From positions 1 through 38,060 of the IMG/VR virus record IMGVR_UViG_3300037137_001291: a stretch of 38,060 nt of DNA. One strand, given 5' to 3'. The DNA comes from a virus. A model generated the notes under the pieces. That model saw nothing but the letters and a program-made list of their open reading frames with translations, did not search any database and was not told the origin of the DNA. Positions within the stretch are counted from its first letter, which is position 1. Every line of letters begins with the position of its first letter. The translations under genes were made by a program, and so were the position numbers. Below are positions 12,460-22,124 of the stretch, in pieces.

Positions 12460-14994
12460 TCAATTCCCTCCGATGCGCGTGAGGTCAGGCGGACGTTCTG
12501 GCGCCAGTTTATTTGGAGGCCAGAAATAGGTTGCCCCGGTTTTCCGTCCAACGCGAGATTGCGTTCGCGCGAGATACCCCGGATTCGTTTCTTCCATCAG
12601 TTGATTGAAAATCCAATGATCGGTCGCGGCCTTGGTGTACCAAAGACTCTTGTACGGCGTCACGCCTTTCGCCAGGTGCACGGCATCCCTACCGAAATGC
12701 GTTTCCTTGCCAACCGCCGCCTTAACCGCGTTTGCTCCAACCGTTGCCATGGCATCTATAACCGTGCCGCCGACAGGACCAACGAAACCCCCGAGCAGTT
12801 TTTTCCAGTCGAGCTCCGTCGTCGCGCCGATCATGTCGGCATAAACCGACAGCGCTCCGCCCTTGAGCAGTGCGCTGGTCCAGTTGCGCACCAACACATC
12901 CATTGGCACATTCCACAACGGCCGCGGGTCTTTGCCAATAAGGATATCACCAATTTCTACCGCCAGCGCGCCGAGAGTTGTCAGGCCGACAAACAAACTC
13001 GACTCCCACGCCAGTTTACTTGCGATCGTGTCGTGACCATGCCATCCGCGCTCGACAAAATGCTCTTGGAACATTCCGTAAGGCCATGTTTTCCACTGCC
13101 AGAACGATCTAGCGAGCTCCCCGCCCATACTGCCAGCAGGTTTCCCGGCACCCATGAACAGCCGCTCCTTGGAACCTGGCTCGTAGATCGCCATGTTCGA
13201 TTCGGAAATCAACATTCCCAATAGCTTGCGCGCCGCTTCGCTGCGCAACGTGGCAGCACTCGTTGTCACGTCCGGGACCGATAGTTTGACGCCCGCCATC
13301 TCGGCATCCGGAATTCGATAGATGCCGTTCGGCATGAGCAGATCGCCCCACTTCGTCTTTTCGATGCCGGCAAGCCGCCACACTTGATAATCGACATCGG
13401 TGATTCCCTTCGCCAGAAGTAGGCTCCTGTCCACTTCCGGCACGTCAGCGAGCGCAGCGTGTTCCTTGATGATGCTTGCGATGCCGTGCGCGTGGTTGAG
13501 GACATGCGCTGCACGCCCCGTGTCTGTCCAGTGGTTCATGAAGGACATAACCATGTTGGAATTGGCGAGCTTAGCCGACCAGGACGATCCGAGATTGTCC
13601 ACTTGGAATCGCGCTAGCCCGTTCAGCGCGGTGTTAATCATCATCCCTTCGCGCTCGAGCATCCTTCGATCCGCTGTCGCAGCCGGGTTGAGCAGGCGAA
13701 TCCAGTTCCAGTAACTCCGCATCGGATTCAGGTTGTTCCATACCGCCGTCGCGAACATCAGCGCCGGGTCCGGTATCGAGTTGATGATCGCGCTGCCCAA
13801 GTCAGCGGCCGTGAGGACGTTTCGCGCGTCATCAAAGACCCGAGCCCACATCGGGTCCGCAACACCACGACTAGCGCCAGAGAGATAACGAAACCCGTCC
13901 TCTAATTTCTGCGCGATCACCTGTGAATCCTTCACTTTGTGGCGAGAGTCGCGCGCCGCCGTGTCATTCCAATAGGCAAAATCGCGTTCGGCGTTCGATC
14001 CGAAATGCTCGATCAACGCTACGTCGCGCGCCATTCCGGCCAAGTGATTTCGCATGGCCGTGTAGAGGTCTTGATTGCCGTATTTCAACTGCGCCTGCCA
14101 GAAACTCTCGCCGTCCTTGTAGACGATCTGACGATGCTCCGCGTGCCGATTGGCGATCATCGTCCGGAATTCACCCGGCTTCTCCGGGTCGATCTTGTTC
14201 GCGCCGCCGCTTTGCAGCGTGTCCCATGCATTGACAAGAAATGCACGTCGCTCGTCCTCCGTCATCAGCCGCCCGTTTTCCTTGACATACCATTCCGGCT
14301 TGATCCATCCCACGTGGTCGTTGACCCAGGCATCTTCTCCAGCCAATTTCACCTTGACTTGATCTTGGTATTGCGGCGAACGCCAATCCTCCAGCGGGTG
14401 CAGCACGCCACCACGGTCGTTGTAGTGCGCGATAACAGAATCGGCAATCTCATGAAACTTGATCGCCAACTGTTTCAGCATCGGGTTGCCGGAATCCTCG
14501 CCATTGAGTTCGAGCGCCAGGCCGTGTTGCGCTTCCTTGTTGACTAGCCAGCCACCCAATCTCGGCTCGATGACATTAATCGCATCGGTGAGCCTGCTCC
14601 AATAGTCCTCGCGCGTTGCGGTGATGCGGGATTGCAAGGACATCCCGATCGACTTACCATCGCGGAATTCGTGCAATTCCCTTTTCACCGCTTCCTGCGG
14701 GTCCATTCCCGAGCCGGTGAGCGTGAAATACCGTTTGCCAATGCCGTCGTGCGCCGCCACATCGAGGACCGTGCGCTGCTTGTCCTTGGCGGCATCTGCC
14801 TTGATCTGGTCTGCCGACATCTTCGCGGCGAGCTCCAAGCGACTCCCCACGCTCATCGCTTGGAACCCGGCGAGGTCGCGCCGCGCCGCCATCATCATGT
14901 TGGAGCGCACGCGCTGCTCGATCCCGCGCGCCTCGGCCAACGTCAGATCGCGGCCGATTGCCTTCGACACAGCGGTTATGCAGACCGGCCTCAT
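12460..14994 (-). CDS. Large internal virion/ejection protein, 844 aa
   Basis: ATG 14994 is chosen because it overlaps the upstream stop (ATGA) and has GGAGGGAG before it; a start 21 bp earlier is possible. The N-terminal half is helical and charged ('LTLAEARGIEQRVRSNMMMA'). The C-terminal part has hydrophobic stretches such as 'LFVGLTTLGALAVEIGDILI', and glycine-rich 'GGFVGPVGGTVIDAMATV'. Size and place between the other core proteins and the tail fibre fit the C-terminal portion of a T7 gp16-like ejection protein, which enters the cell envelope to make the DNA conduit. No enzyme motif is visible. Confidence 0.7.
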   Translation of the reverse strand: MRPVCITAVSKAIGRDLTLAEARGIEQRVRSNMMMAARRDLAGFQAMSVGSRLELAAKMSADQIKADAAKDKQRTVLDVAAHDGIGKRYFTLTGSGMDPQEAVKRELHEFRDGKSIGMSLQSRITATREDYWSRLTDAINVIEPRLGGWLVNKEAQHGLALELNGEDSGNPMLKQLAIKFHEIADSVIAHYNDRGGVLHPLEDWRSPQYQDQVKVKLAGEDAWVNDHVGWIKPEWYVKENGRLMTEDERRAFLVNAWDTLQSGGANKIDPEKPGEFRTMIANRHAEHRQIVYKDGESFWQAQLKYGNQDLYTAMRNHLAGMARDVALIEHFGSNAERDFAYWNDTAARDSRHKVKDSQVIAQKLEDGFRYLSGASRGVADPMWARVFDDARNVLTAADLGSAIINSIPDPALMFATAVWNNLNPMRSYWNWIRLLNPAATADRRMLEREGMMINTALNGLARFQVDNLGSSWSAKLANSNMVMSFMNHWTDTGRAAHVLNHAHGIASIIKEHAALADVPEVDRSLLLAKGITDVDYQVWRLAGIEKTKWGDLLMPNGIYRIPDAEMAGVKLSVPDVTTSAATLRSEAARKLLGMLISESNMAIYEPGSKERLFMGAGKPAGSMGGELARSFWQWKTWPYGMFQEHFVERGWHGHDTIASKLAWESSLFVGLTTLGALAVEIGDILIGKDPRPLWNVPMDVLVRNWTSALLKGGALSVYADMIGATTELDWKKLLGGFVGPVGGTVIDAMATVGANAVKAAVGKETHFGRDAVHLAKGVTPYKSLWYTKAATDHWIFNQLMEETNPGYLARTQSRVGRKTGATYFWPPNKLAPERPPDLTRIGGN

Positions 14995-17900
14995 TCTCCC
15001 TCCACCGCTGCGCATCCGACCGCCGCGTTGACAGCCTTCTCCGCATTCGCTTCGGCCTCGGCGATCCGCGCGTCAGCGATGGCAAACGCAGTCTCGCGCG
15101 AGGTAGGGTTGTCGATCGTGCCGGGATACGGCGCAACGATGTCGAACAGCGTTTGTTGTCCTGGCGTGTCTGCGGCCATGTCGCTCCCAGTCAGCGTGAA
15201 CGCATCGCGCTGCGCGTCAGCGATTGCCTTCTGCTCCGCGGCCTTGCGCTCCCCGGCATCCTTCGTCGCAGCGTTGATTGATTCGCGCTCATGCGTCAAC
15301 ACATCAGCGTTCGAGTACGTCGCCAGCAGATCGCCTTCTGTAGCTTTCAGATAGGCATCGTACTCCGCCCGCGCTTTGAGGAATTCTGCATCTCCGATCT
15401 TGCGCGCCCGATAGGCCAAGGTTGCCTCATGGAGCTTCTGAAACTCCGCGCTTGCCTTCGTGTGGTCGATAGACTTGAACACGCCGGCCATGCTCGCGCG
15501 TAACCCCGTCTTTGCCTCATCCTGAATCAACATTCCGGGCGACTTGAATTCGCCTATCTTGGGTTCCTTTCCTTCGATGAGGTTGCGCAATCCTGCCAGC
15601 ACGGCGCTGTCGCTTTCCAATCCGAATAGCCCCTTCACCTTTTCGACGAATTCAAGCATCCATTGCTTTGCCTTACGACCAAACGTATCAGCAAGCGCCC
15701 GATCGTGCATTATGCGCGAAGCGTTCTCCGCCCAAAACTCCGACGGGTTGACGTATTGATAGAAGTCGGGCGGCAACACGCCATCCGCAATCCCTTTCGT
15801 CACGATTTCCAAGCTGCGCTGATCGCCCATATTGGCGCGCAGAATGTCTCCTACCGCGCGCCGAAGCGCAGTAACGTCGTATCCCTGCGCAAAGGATTCG
15901 ATGTTGGCGATACGCTTCGCCCACTCCGCGCGGATTCCCGCCTGAACGTCCGGCGGCATCATGCGTTCCGTGTGGTGCAGAATTTCGTGCATCGCAGTCG
16001 TAACGTCACCCCGACCGCTGACCAACGTAATGAGCCGCTTGAGATTGTTGTAGGTGCCGGCAACGCCTTGGGCCGCGTCACCCCTGACGCTGATAGCCAG
16101 TCCCTCTGCCAGATGCGGATTGCGCTCCACCAACCACAGCCCTAGCTCCGCCTGGGTGCGGTCCAACTCTCCCGTTCGCGCGGCGCGCGTTAGCCGCTCG
16201 CGTATCCAATCCGGCCCGCGCACGCGATCAGTCGGCGCAGCGCCGGCGCGCGCCTCCTTGGCCGTGGCGATGTCCTCAAGCAACAGGTCAAGTTCCAGTT
16301 TTCCATCAGCCGCCCTGCCTTCTTCGAGCGCCGCAGCCGCTTTCTTCAATCGCGCTGTGACAGCAACTCGCTGCGGTTCATCCAACACATTCGCAGTCAC
16401 CCAAGCGCCGCGCTGCAAAGCGTTGAAATCGCCCGCAGCAAGCCGCGTCTGATATTCCGCCTCCGCCTCGGCATTCATCATCTCGCCGCGAATTTCGGTG
16501 TCGTGCACCGAGTAGATCGGCTTCTTGCTGATTAGGTCGTTGATGATTTCCCGCGCCCGCTCGACCCCACCATCGACGCCTTCGTATTCCGCGTCGGTGA
16601 TGTAGCCCATTTCATTCAATTGTTGGGCAACCTCATCCATGCCGCGCCCACCACTCTCACGCCTGCGAAACAGGCCCGGCATCAGTCGCGTCGATGATCT
16701 GCGGGTGCCCCCCGTCACGTCAGATGCTTCGTCGATATTCACGCCGCCGAAACGCTTGAGCGCGCGGATCAGCGCGAGTCGGTTGTCCTGACCCATTTTT
16801 TCCGCCGACATCGCAGGGGCTTCCGGCTTGGTAGGCGGTTGCAAAGGAAGCTCGCCAACGATCGGCGCGTAGCCGAACTCATCGGCCGTGGCCCGCGCTG
16901 CATCAGCCTCATGCTCCTGCAACGCCGCAATCGCCGCTTCCTCGTAGGCGTCGCGTTGCCGCTGCACTTCTGGTGGGTACGGCCCCCACTCCGCATCGAC
17001 CAAATGACGACTCACATCGACATCGCCCGGTGCCACGCCTTCATACAACTGCATGGTGGCATCGACCAACGCTTCCCGCTGCGCTTCTCGCGCGCGACCG
17101 TCGAGCGGCGCGCCGGGCGCGGTATCAAGTTCGGCATGGCCGGCGCTGTTCGCCACGGTGAGCGCATCAATTGTTTCGGTGGAATGCGGCATCGGCCGCG
17201 GAACCGGCTTCGGCGCAACCTCGCCCGGCTTGCCGTGCAGCGCCAGCATCGCCGTGCCGAAGATCGACCCGACCGCAAAATCAAGACCGAGCTCCGCCAG
17301 CGCGAACGGATGAATCTGCGCCGCCATCTCCGGATAGCCGTTGTCGGCAAAATACGCATGGGTCGCCATGCGCGAAGTGACGCCGATCCCGACGTTGGCC
17401 GCGCCCTGCGTCGCCGCTTGATAGCCCAATTTCGGCAGGATGGCCTTGGGCAGCGCACCGAATACCCCCGGCAGGAACGCTGTGGCGCCAGCGAACAGCC
17501 CCTCGATGCCGCCGGCTATCAATGCCGTATGCTCGTCGACGCCAGCCGCCTCCATCCGAATCTTGGCATTCAGCGATTGGACCCAAGCCTCGTATGCGGC
17601 GCCGCCCCACGGACCACCCGACAGGACGGATGCGACGACCATCTCCGGAACCATCGTTCCGACGCCATAGAGCAACTGTCCGGCAGTGCCGACCGTCCTC
17701 GCATCCGGCATCAGCTCCATCGCCGCTCGGCGAGCGTTCGCGCGCTGCCAGTCGAGATAATCGACGATCGGTTCTTTCCAGCCGCCAAACGCCTCCGGAG
17801 TGTTCTCAACATTCGCACGCAACCACGGATTGAATGTCTCCGTCGCTGCAAGAAGCGGACGACTGACCAGGCCGGGAACGGCGAGCCCAAGACCCGTAAG

Positions 17901-18005
17901 CGTTCCGCCGAAGAAACCGGGCGCCATGTCCGCCTCGGTCAAGGCTGGCATCATCTCCGTCTGCGCGCGATTCTCCGCTACGCGCTCGCTCGTCCAGTAG
18001 GGCAT
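14991..18005 (-). CDS. 1004-aa virion polyvalent protein with a zincin-like metalloprotease motif
   Basis: The ATG overlaps the previous stop by one base. Residues about 30-260 are hydrophobic and Gly/Ala-rich ('FFGGTLTGLGLAVPGLV', 'LIAGGIEGLFAGATAFLP'), likely membrane-active. Residues about 665-765 hold HEILHH (H673, E674, H677), followed 80 residues later by 'NPSEFWAENASRIM' (E756/E759), the pattern of gluzincin metalloproteases with a glutamate third ligand. The C-terminal 200 residues are charged helix. Virion proteins that combine ejection segments with toxin-like enzymes are known as polyvalent proteins. This one would be delivered with the DNA. The protease call rests on motif spacing only. 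Confidence 0.7.
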   Translation of the reverse strand: MPYWTSERVAENRAQTEMMPALTEADMAPGFFGGTLTGLGLAVPGLVSRPLLAATETFNPWLRANVENTPEAFGGWKEPIVDYLDWQRANARRAAMELMPDARTVGTAGQLLYGVGTMVPEMVVASVLSGGPWGGAAYEAWVQSLNAKIRMEAAGVDEHTALIAGGIEGLFAGATAFLPGVFGALPKAILPKLGYQAATQGAANVGIGVTSRMATHAYFADNGYPEMAAQIHPFALAELGLDFAVGSIFGTAMLALHGKPGEVAPKPVPRPMPHSTETIDALTVANSAGHAELDTAPGAPLDGRAREAQREALVDATMQLYEGVAPGDVDVSRHLVDAEWGPYPPEVQRQRDAYEEAAIAALQEHEADAARATADEFGYAPIVGELPLQPPTKPEAPAMSAEKMGQDNRLALIRALKRFGGVNIDEASDVTGGTRRSSTRLMPGLFRRRESGGRGMDEVAQQLNEMGYITDAEYEGVDGGVERAREIINDLISKKPIYSVHDTEIRGEMMNAEAEAEYQTRLAAGDFNALQRGAWVTANVLDEPQRVAVTARLKKAAAALEEGRAADGKLELDLLLEDIATAKEARAGAAPTDRVRGPDWIRERLTRAARTGELDRTQAELGLWLVERNPHLAEGLAISVRGDAAQGVAGTYNNLKRLITLVSGRGDVTTAMHEILHHTERMMPPDVQAGIRAEWAKRIANIESFAQGYDVTALRRAVGDILRANMGDQRSLEIVTKGIADGVLPPDFYQYVNPSEFWAENASRIMHDRALADTFGRKAKQWMLEFVEKVKGLFGLESDSAVLAGLRNLIEGKEPKIGEFKSPGMLIQDEAKTGLRASMAGVFKSIDHTKASAEFQKLHEATLAYRARKIGDAEFLKARAEYDAYLKATEGDLLATYSNADVLTHERESINAATKDAGERKAAEQKAIADAQRDAFTLTGSDMAADTPGQQTLFDIVAPYPGTIDNPTSRETAFAIADARIAEAEANAEKAVNAAVGCAAVEGE

Positions 18006-20662
18006 TAGCGAATGGGGCCGCTAACGGCTCGCCCCCCCGCGGACGCGTTGATCGGCGGGCCATATTCCTGCGCCTCGACGTTCGCCTCTATTTCGCGTCC
18101 GTCCAGACCTCGAAGAACACTGGTCCCGTTTGTGAACCTGTAGACGTGCTCTGACACACGGAACGGCTTGAGCGCCTGCGGAACGTCAAGCGAAGTCCCT
18201 GCAATTCCCCCTTTCCGCATCGCCGCCTCGTAGGCGTTGACCAACGCTGGCTGGAATTGCGCCGGCGTCATCCCGAACGGCATCACGACCGGCATGGACG
18301 TGAACGTGCCGCGCGACCATTCGGCAGTCCTCGCGATCACCTTGATCGCTTTCTGCAAACGAGTGCCGTCCGGCAATGCTTCGCTGTATGCGCTTTCGAG
18401 CGACGACAGGTAGGCGTAATAGCGGTGAATCTCCTGCACCGTTTCGTGATAGTCCTCGGGCTGGCCCGTGAATGCGGCGCCGATCTTATTCGCTATCGCT
18501 GCATCCATCCCGTCTGCGCCTCCGACCTTTGGCAGACTGTAGACCTTGCCTTGCCCATCCTCCGCCTTCGCGTACTTGTCCGGAGCCAACATCCGATCAC
18601 CCTTGAGTAGACCGCCGGCAACGGTCGCACCGCTTGGCATATCCGGATCACTCTGCGGACGATCCATGATCTGCGCTGCACGCATCACCGCCGGCGCGTC
18701 CTTCACGAAACCGGCCACCGTGTCGCGGTATACGCGCTCATCCTTGATCCCGGCCTTGAGCATCGCAAAGATGCCCATCTGCTGCGGCTCCGTCAGTTTG
18801 TGCCACGTTGGCTCGAAGATCGCCGCCTCATTCTTTGTCAGCGCCGAATACCCTTTCGCTCCGTACAGATCGTGATTCCGGACAGCGTGCTCCGTGCGAG
18901 ATACGAATTCTGTGACAGCCTTCTCCGGATTCATCCAGTCGATGTTGTCGATCTTGGCGAGCCCTTGGTCGCGCGCGGCGCCCATGCCGTCATCCTGCCG
19001 CGCCTTGAACACGGAACCAGCCGAAGCCTTGAAAGCCTCCGCGTGCTTCGCCTTCTCCGCCCATAGCGGATCATTGATGTCGGTCGGCACCATGCGCTCG
19101 TAGGTCTGCGTCATTTGCTGCGGCGTCATCGTCTGCGTCTGCGAAACGACTGCGGCGTAATCGCGCAGTTCACCGAAATGCACCAGTACCTCCGGCGCCC
19201 GTTTCACCCCAAGCGCCTTCTCTACCACGGACGGGTCGGGGAATGTCGGCGCGATGCCGTGTTCGGCCTGCGCAGCGGCATTTGTGTACGCCACCCTCAA
19301 CTCATGCTGCGCGTCCGCCTTGCCCTCATTCAACAGCGCCTCCGCGTGATGCAACGCGGCGATCCGCTTGTGCGGATCTTGCTTGTCGATCCAGTCAAAC
19401 CCGGTCGTTTGCAGACTGGCCGCCGTCGGCGATACGAAGGAACCGGCTTGCGGTGCATCGCTCCACATCATCGCGTCGACGCTCGCCAGCACGGCATCGG
19501 TCGGGGTCGTCGTCGGCATCGCGTATTTCACCAGCGCATCCAAGCGAGCATTCCATGCCGGCAGATACGCCTCCTTGCCGGGAATCTTCGCTGTCTCGGC
19601 GTATCGCTCCCGCCGCAGCGCGATCATCTTGAGCGCGTAGCCGCCTGATTGTTCGATCAGCTTTTTCGCGTATGTAACACCCTGATTCACGGCGGCATCG
19701 AAAGCGATCGCTGCTGCGGCCGGCGTCAACTCGTCAGCCTTGATCGCGTCCCAATACTCCGCCTTGTAGATGTCGCGCGCACCCTCGCGCGTGAGCGTAG
19801 ATAGGTCGACCTTTGGATTCGCTTTGCCATTGATTCCAAACTTCGTTGGCCCGGCGCCGGCATCGTTCGCAGCGTAGCCGCCCTCGACGCCAAGGATGCG
19901 CGTGACGTTCGCCTCGAAGCCAGAGACAGCTTGCGCATTTGGCGCTTTGGGAGCCTCCTGCTTGATGCCGAGCGACGCGCGCAGCAGATCGGCCGCGACA
20001 CCCGGATTGCGCTCCGTGAATCCGGTCAGCGTGGAATCCGCGATGGATTTCTCCGTCAGCGCGCGCATCCCATCCTTGATCGCCTGTGGCAGACGCAAGC
20101 GATCGACGAACTCATTCACCTGTTCGACGATTGGCTGATACAGCGCCTCATCGCGCGCCGCCATCGGGATGTAGTTTTTCAGAATCTCTTTGTGCTGGTC
20201 GTCGTAGTAGTGAACCTGCGCTGTCGCCTGCCAATTCAGCGCCGAATGCTGTGCGAGTACGCCCATAGATGCAGTCTGCGCGCCCAGGAACAGCTTTGCC
20301 TTCTCGTTCTGTGTGCCATTGACGAGCGCCTTTGCCTGCGCGTCATACTGACCCATGTATTTTTCGTGGAAGTCAGACGGATCGCCGCTCCAATCCTGTT
20401 GCATCTGCCGCATGATCTGATCTTGATCCCGCGCGAACGCCGATTGCGAAACGTGCGCGTCGTTCAAGGCCAGCATGTCATCGCGCTGCTTCTGGACGTC
20501 CTGCTGCGTCTGCAAGATGCTCGCCGCGTGGCCGAGCGACTGCCCAAGCGAGTCCACTCCGATCCCGGTACTCAAGACGGCACTGCGCCCGCCATAATGA
20601 GGCGCGGAAATGTCAGCGGAAGGACCGCGACCAGGTTCGATCGGTTGGATGCGGGCAGCCAT
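18005..20662 (-). CDS. Internal virion protein with embedded GH108 muramidase, 885 aa
   Basis: Starts in an ATGA overlap with the gp14-like gene. The N-terminal 230 residues are helical ('ILQTQQDVQKQRDDMLALND'). Residues about 250-410 form a glycoside hydrolase 108-type N-acetylmuramidase: 'RILGVEGGYAANDAGAGPTK' with catalytic E260, then 'FGINGKANP', 'DIYKAEYWDAIKADEL' and 'AFDAAVNQGVTYAKKLI'. The C-terminal 450 residues resemble core proteins. T7 gp16 carries its peptidoglycan enzyme as a transglycosylase at its N-terminus; here the wall-cutting domain is of another family and sits in the gp15-position protein. It should open the cell wall during DNA entry. Confidence 0.82.
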   Translation of the reverse strand: MAARIQPIEPGRGPSADISAPHYGGRSAVLSTGIGVDSLGQSLGHAASILQTQQDVQKQRDDMLALNDAHVSQSAFARDQDQIMRQMQQDWSGDPSDFHEKYMGQYDAQAKALVNGTQNEKAKLFLGAQTASMGVLAQHSALNWQATAQVHYYDDQHKEILKNYIPMAARDEALYQPIVEQVNEFVDRLRLPQAIKDGMRALTEKSIADSTLTGFTERNPGVAADLLRASLGIKQEAPKAPNAQAVSGFEANVTRILGVEGGYAANDAGAGPTKFGINGKANPKVDLSTLTREGARDIYKAEYWDAIKADELTPAAAAIAFDAAVNQGVTYAKKLIEQSGGYALKMIALRRERYAETAKIPGKEAYLPAWNARLDALVKYAMPTTTPTDAVLASVDAMMWSDAPQAGSFVSPTAASLQTTGFDWIDKQDPHKRIAALHHAEALLNEGKADAQHELRVAYTNAAAQAEHGIAPTFPDPSVVEKALGVKRAPEVLVHFGELRDYAAVVSQTQTMTPQQMTQTYERMVPTDINDPLWAEKAKHAEAFKASAGSVFKARQDDGMGAARDQGLAKIDNIDWMNPEKAVTEFVSRTEHAVRNHDLYGAKGYSALTKNEAAIFEPTWHKLTEPQQMGIFAMLKAGIKDERVYRDTVAGFVKDAPAVMRAAQIMDRPQSDPDMPSGATVAGGLLKGDRMLAPDKYAKAEDGQGKVYSLPKVGGADGMDAAIANKIGAAFTGQPEDYHETVQEIHRYYAYLSSLESAYSEALPDGTRLQKAIKVIARTAEWSRGTFTSMPVVMPFGMTPAQFQPALVNAYEAAMRKGGIAGTSLDVPQALKPFRVSEHVYRFTNGTSVLRGLDGREIEANVEAQEYGPPINASAGGRAVSGPIR

Positions 20663-21234
20663 CAGAGCCCTCCCCCCCGCGCTAGTCCGCCGAAAGCGCT
20701 GCCACCGTAATCGCCAGGGTTGTAGCCGGTCCCGCTAAGAGCCGATCCATTTGCGAGTCCCGCACCATACTGTATCCCCGTGCCGGCCGCGGCGAGGTAT
20801 CCAGATGTCCTCGCTGCTCTAGCATTGGCACGCAAGCGAGCCGATTCGTAATTGTTGAGTCGCGCCTGATTTTCCAAGCCGCGCGCGGCCATCTGCCCCG
20901 AGTAGTTTTCGTTCAACAGATTCAACTCCGCCTCTACCGCCGATTGAGTCAACACACTGCCGAGCGTCCCCTCCGACGCGAGAAAGCCACTCTGCCCGGC
21001 GGCGGCGCCTTGCCGTCCAATCTGGAGTCCCTGCCTACGCGCCAAAGCGTCCTGGCGAGCTCCAGACTCCCTCATGACGGCAGCAGCATTGTCGCGTAGG
21101 ATCTTCGTCTGGAAGTCTAGCCCAGCGGCCTGCGAGCGTTCGCTTGCGGCGACCGCCTGCGACTTCTGAATCTGTCCGACAGCGGTAAGCGCCGCGGAAG
21201 CAAACATCATGATCGGAATGGCAGCGCCCATCAT
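20662..21234 (-). CDS. T7 gp14-like internal virion protein
   Basis: 190 residues; two consecutive ATGs begin the gene, the first overlapping the upstream stop. A hydrophobic N-terminus ('AIPIMMFASAALTAVGQIQ') leads into a long helix rich in Ala, Gln and Arg ('ARQDALARRQGLQIGRQ', 'GFLASEGTLGSVLTQSAVEA'), and the C-terminus is glycine-rich. This is the typical profile of the gp14 family of core proteins that are ejected first and inserted in the outer membrane. Position directly before the muramidase-bearing core protein agrees. Confidence 0.82.
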   Translation of the reverse strand: MMGAAIPIMMFASAALTAVGQIQKSQAVAASERSQAAGLDFQTKILRDNAAAVMRESGARQDALARRQGLQIGRQGAAAGQSGFLASEGTLGSVLTQSAVEAELNLLNENYSGQMAARGLENQARLNNYESARLRANARAARTSGYLAAAGTGIQYGAGLANGSALSGTGYNPGDYGGSAFGGLARGGGL

Positions 21235-21662
21235 TCCCTCACGATCGAATACAGGACGGCATCACGCCCGTCCGGAAGGTACGCACGCATGATGCCTTCC
21301 TGTTGGAAACCAAGCGCATTTGCCCAACGATGACCGATGCCGTGGCTGCGCTCCACCGCGGTTTCGATCCTCCGATAGTCAAGAGCATCGAAAAATCTTC
21401 GAGTCTCGCGCGTGATTCGCATCATGTGCGGCCCCGCCATCGAACTGAACAGTGCCCATGCTACGCCAACACTGTCATGTTTCGTCACCACGCCACCGCA
21501 ACCGACAACAACCCCATCAGCGATAGCCGAATACGCCGGCCCAGCTTTCGCCAGGCCGTCGCAGTATTCGTCCTTGGCAATCCAGAGAGCGGCAAACTCC
21601 TGCGCCTCCTGCAAAGCAAGGAATTTAGGGTGCTCCGGCAACATGGGCGCGATGATGAGCAT
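21231..21662 (-). CDS. GNAT-like protein, T7 gp13-type position
   Basis: 143 residues with a GNAT acetyltransferase-like pattern: 'GVVVGCGGVVTK' and the C-terminal 'DYRRIETAVERSHGIGHRWA', 'NALGFQQEGIMRAYLPDGRD', then 'AVLYSIVRE'. In T7-like phages a protein of similar fold (gp13) sits just before gp14 and is needed for virion core assembly. Whether it retains acetyl-CoA activity is not shown. The start forms a TAATG junction with the upstream gene. Confidence 0.8.
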   Translation of the reverse strand: MLIIAPMLPEHPKFLALQEAQEFAALWIAKDEYCDGLAKAGPAYSAIADGVVVGCGGVVTKHDSVGVAWALFSSMAGPHMMRITRETRRFFDALDYRRIETAVERSHGIGHRWANALGFQQEGIMRAYLPDGRDAVLYSIVRE

Positions 21663-21829
21663 TAGACGGGCGGCACATCTTCATCCGCTAGGACATCGAA
21701 CAGGTCAATCTCGATGATATTCTCGTCGTCTTTCGCGTCGGGTTGCGGCACATCGCCAATCAACTTTGGAACTGGCTCGATGGGCGGCGGCTCTGCCGAA
21801 GGCATCCCCGGCTCCGGAAATGGGTTCAT
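21662..21829 (-). CDS. Small acidic protein, 55 aa
   Basis: Starts at the ATG that overlaps the lipoprotein gene stop (ATGA) and ends with a TAATG junction to the GNAT-like gene. It is Pro-rich at the N-terminus ('NPFPEPGMPSAEPPP') and strongly acidic at the C-terminus ('DAKDDENIIEIDLFDVL'). It accounts for the otherwise empty stretch between its neighbours. Unknown function; perhaps an assembly or anti-host factor. Confidence 0.6.
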   Translation of the reverse strand: MNPFPEPGMPSAEPPPIEPVPKLIGDVPQPDAKDDENIIEIDLFDVLADEDVPPV

Positions 21830-22113
21830 TTTGGAGCCTCCTTCACCGTGGATGGCGCTGTCTTGAAATCTTCCATAGTGATCCCGCAGCCGTCGGCGAT
21901 CGTGACGCGACCGTTATGTATCACACTCTGATCGACCGATAGCACCTTGACGTTGGTCACGCCCCAGGGCGTTGGCACGCTGGTACAGATCGCGCTGATC
22001 GACTTGTCTTTCGAGAATGCCGTGATCTGCTCCGGGGTCATGGTGGAAGTCGTCGGCATGGTATTGCAGGCCGGCAACGCGATGGTTAGCAGGAACAATA
22101 GGAATTTACACAT
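21826..22113 (-). CDS. Small lipoprotein, 95 aa
   Basis: AAAGGAG lies 6-8 bp before the ATG. The N-terminus is a lipoprotein signal: 'MCKFLLFLLTIALPAC' with the lipobox ending at Cys16. The mature chain starts 'NTMPTTSTMTPEQITAF' and contains two further cysteines. It should be anchored in a membrane, probably the outer membrane. The preceding gene encodes a one-span protein with a coiled coil, so together they could be a spanin pair, though the mature part is longer and less proline-rich than many outer-membrane spanins. Confidence 0.75.
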   Translation of the reverse strand: MCKFLLFLLTIALPACNTMPTTSTMTPEQITAFSKDKSISAICTSVPTPWGVTNVKVLSVDQSVIHNGRVTIADGCGITMEDFKTAPSTVKEAPK

Positions 22114-22124
22114 AGCGAACTCCT

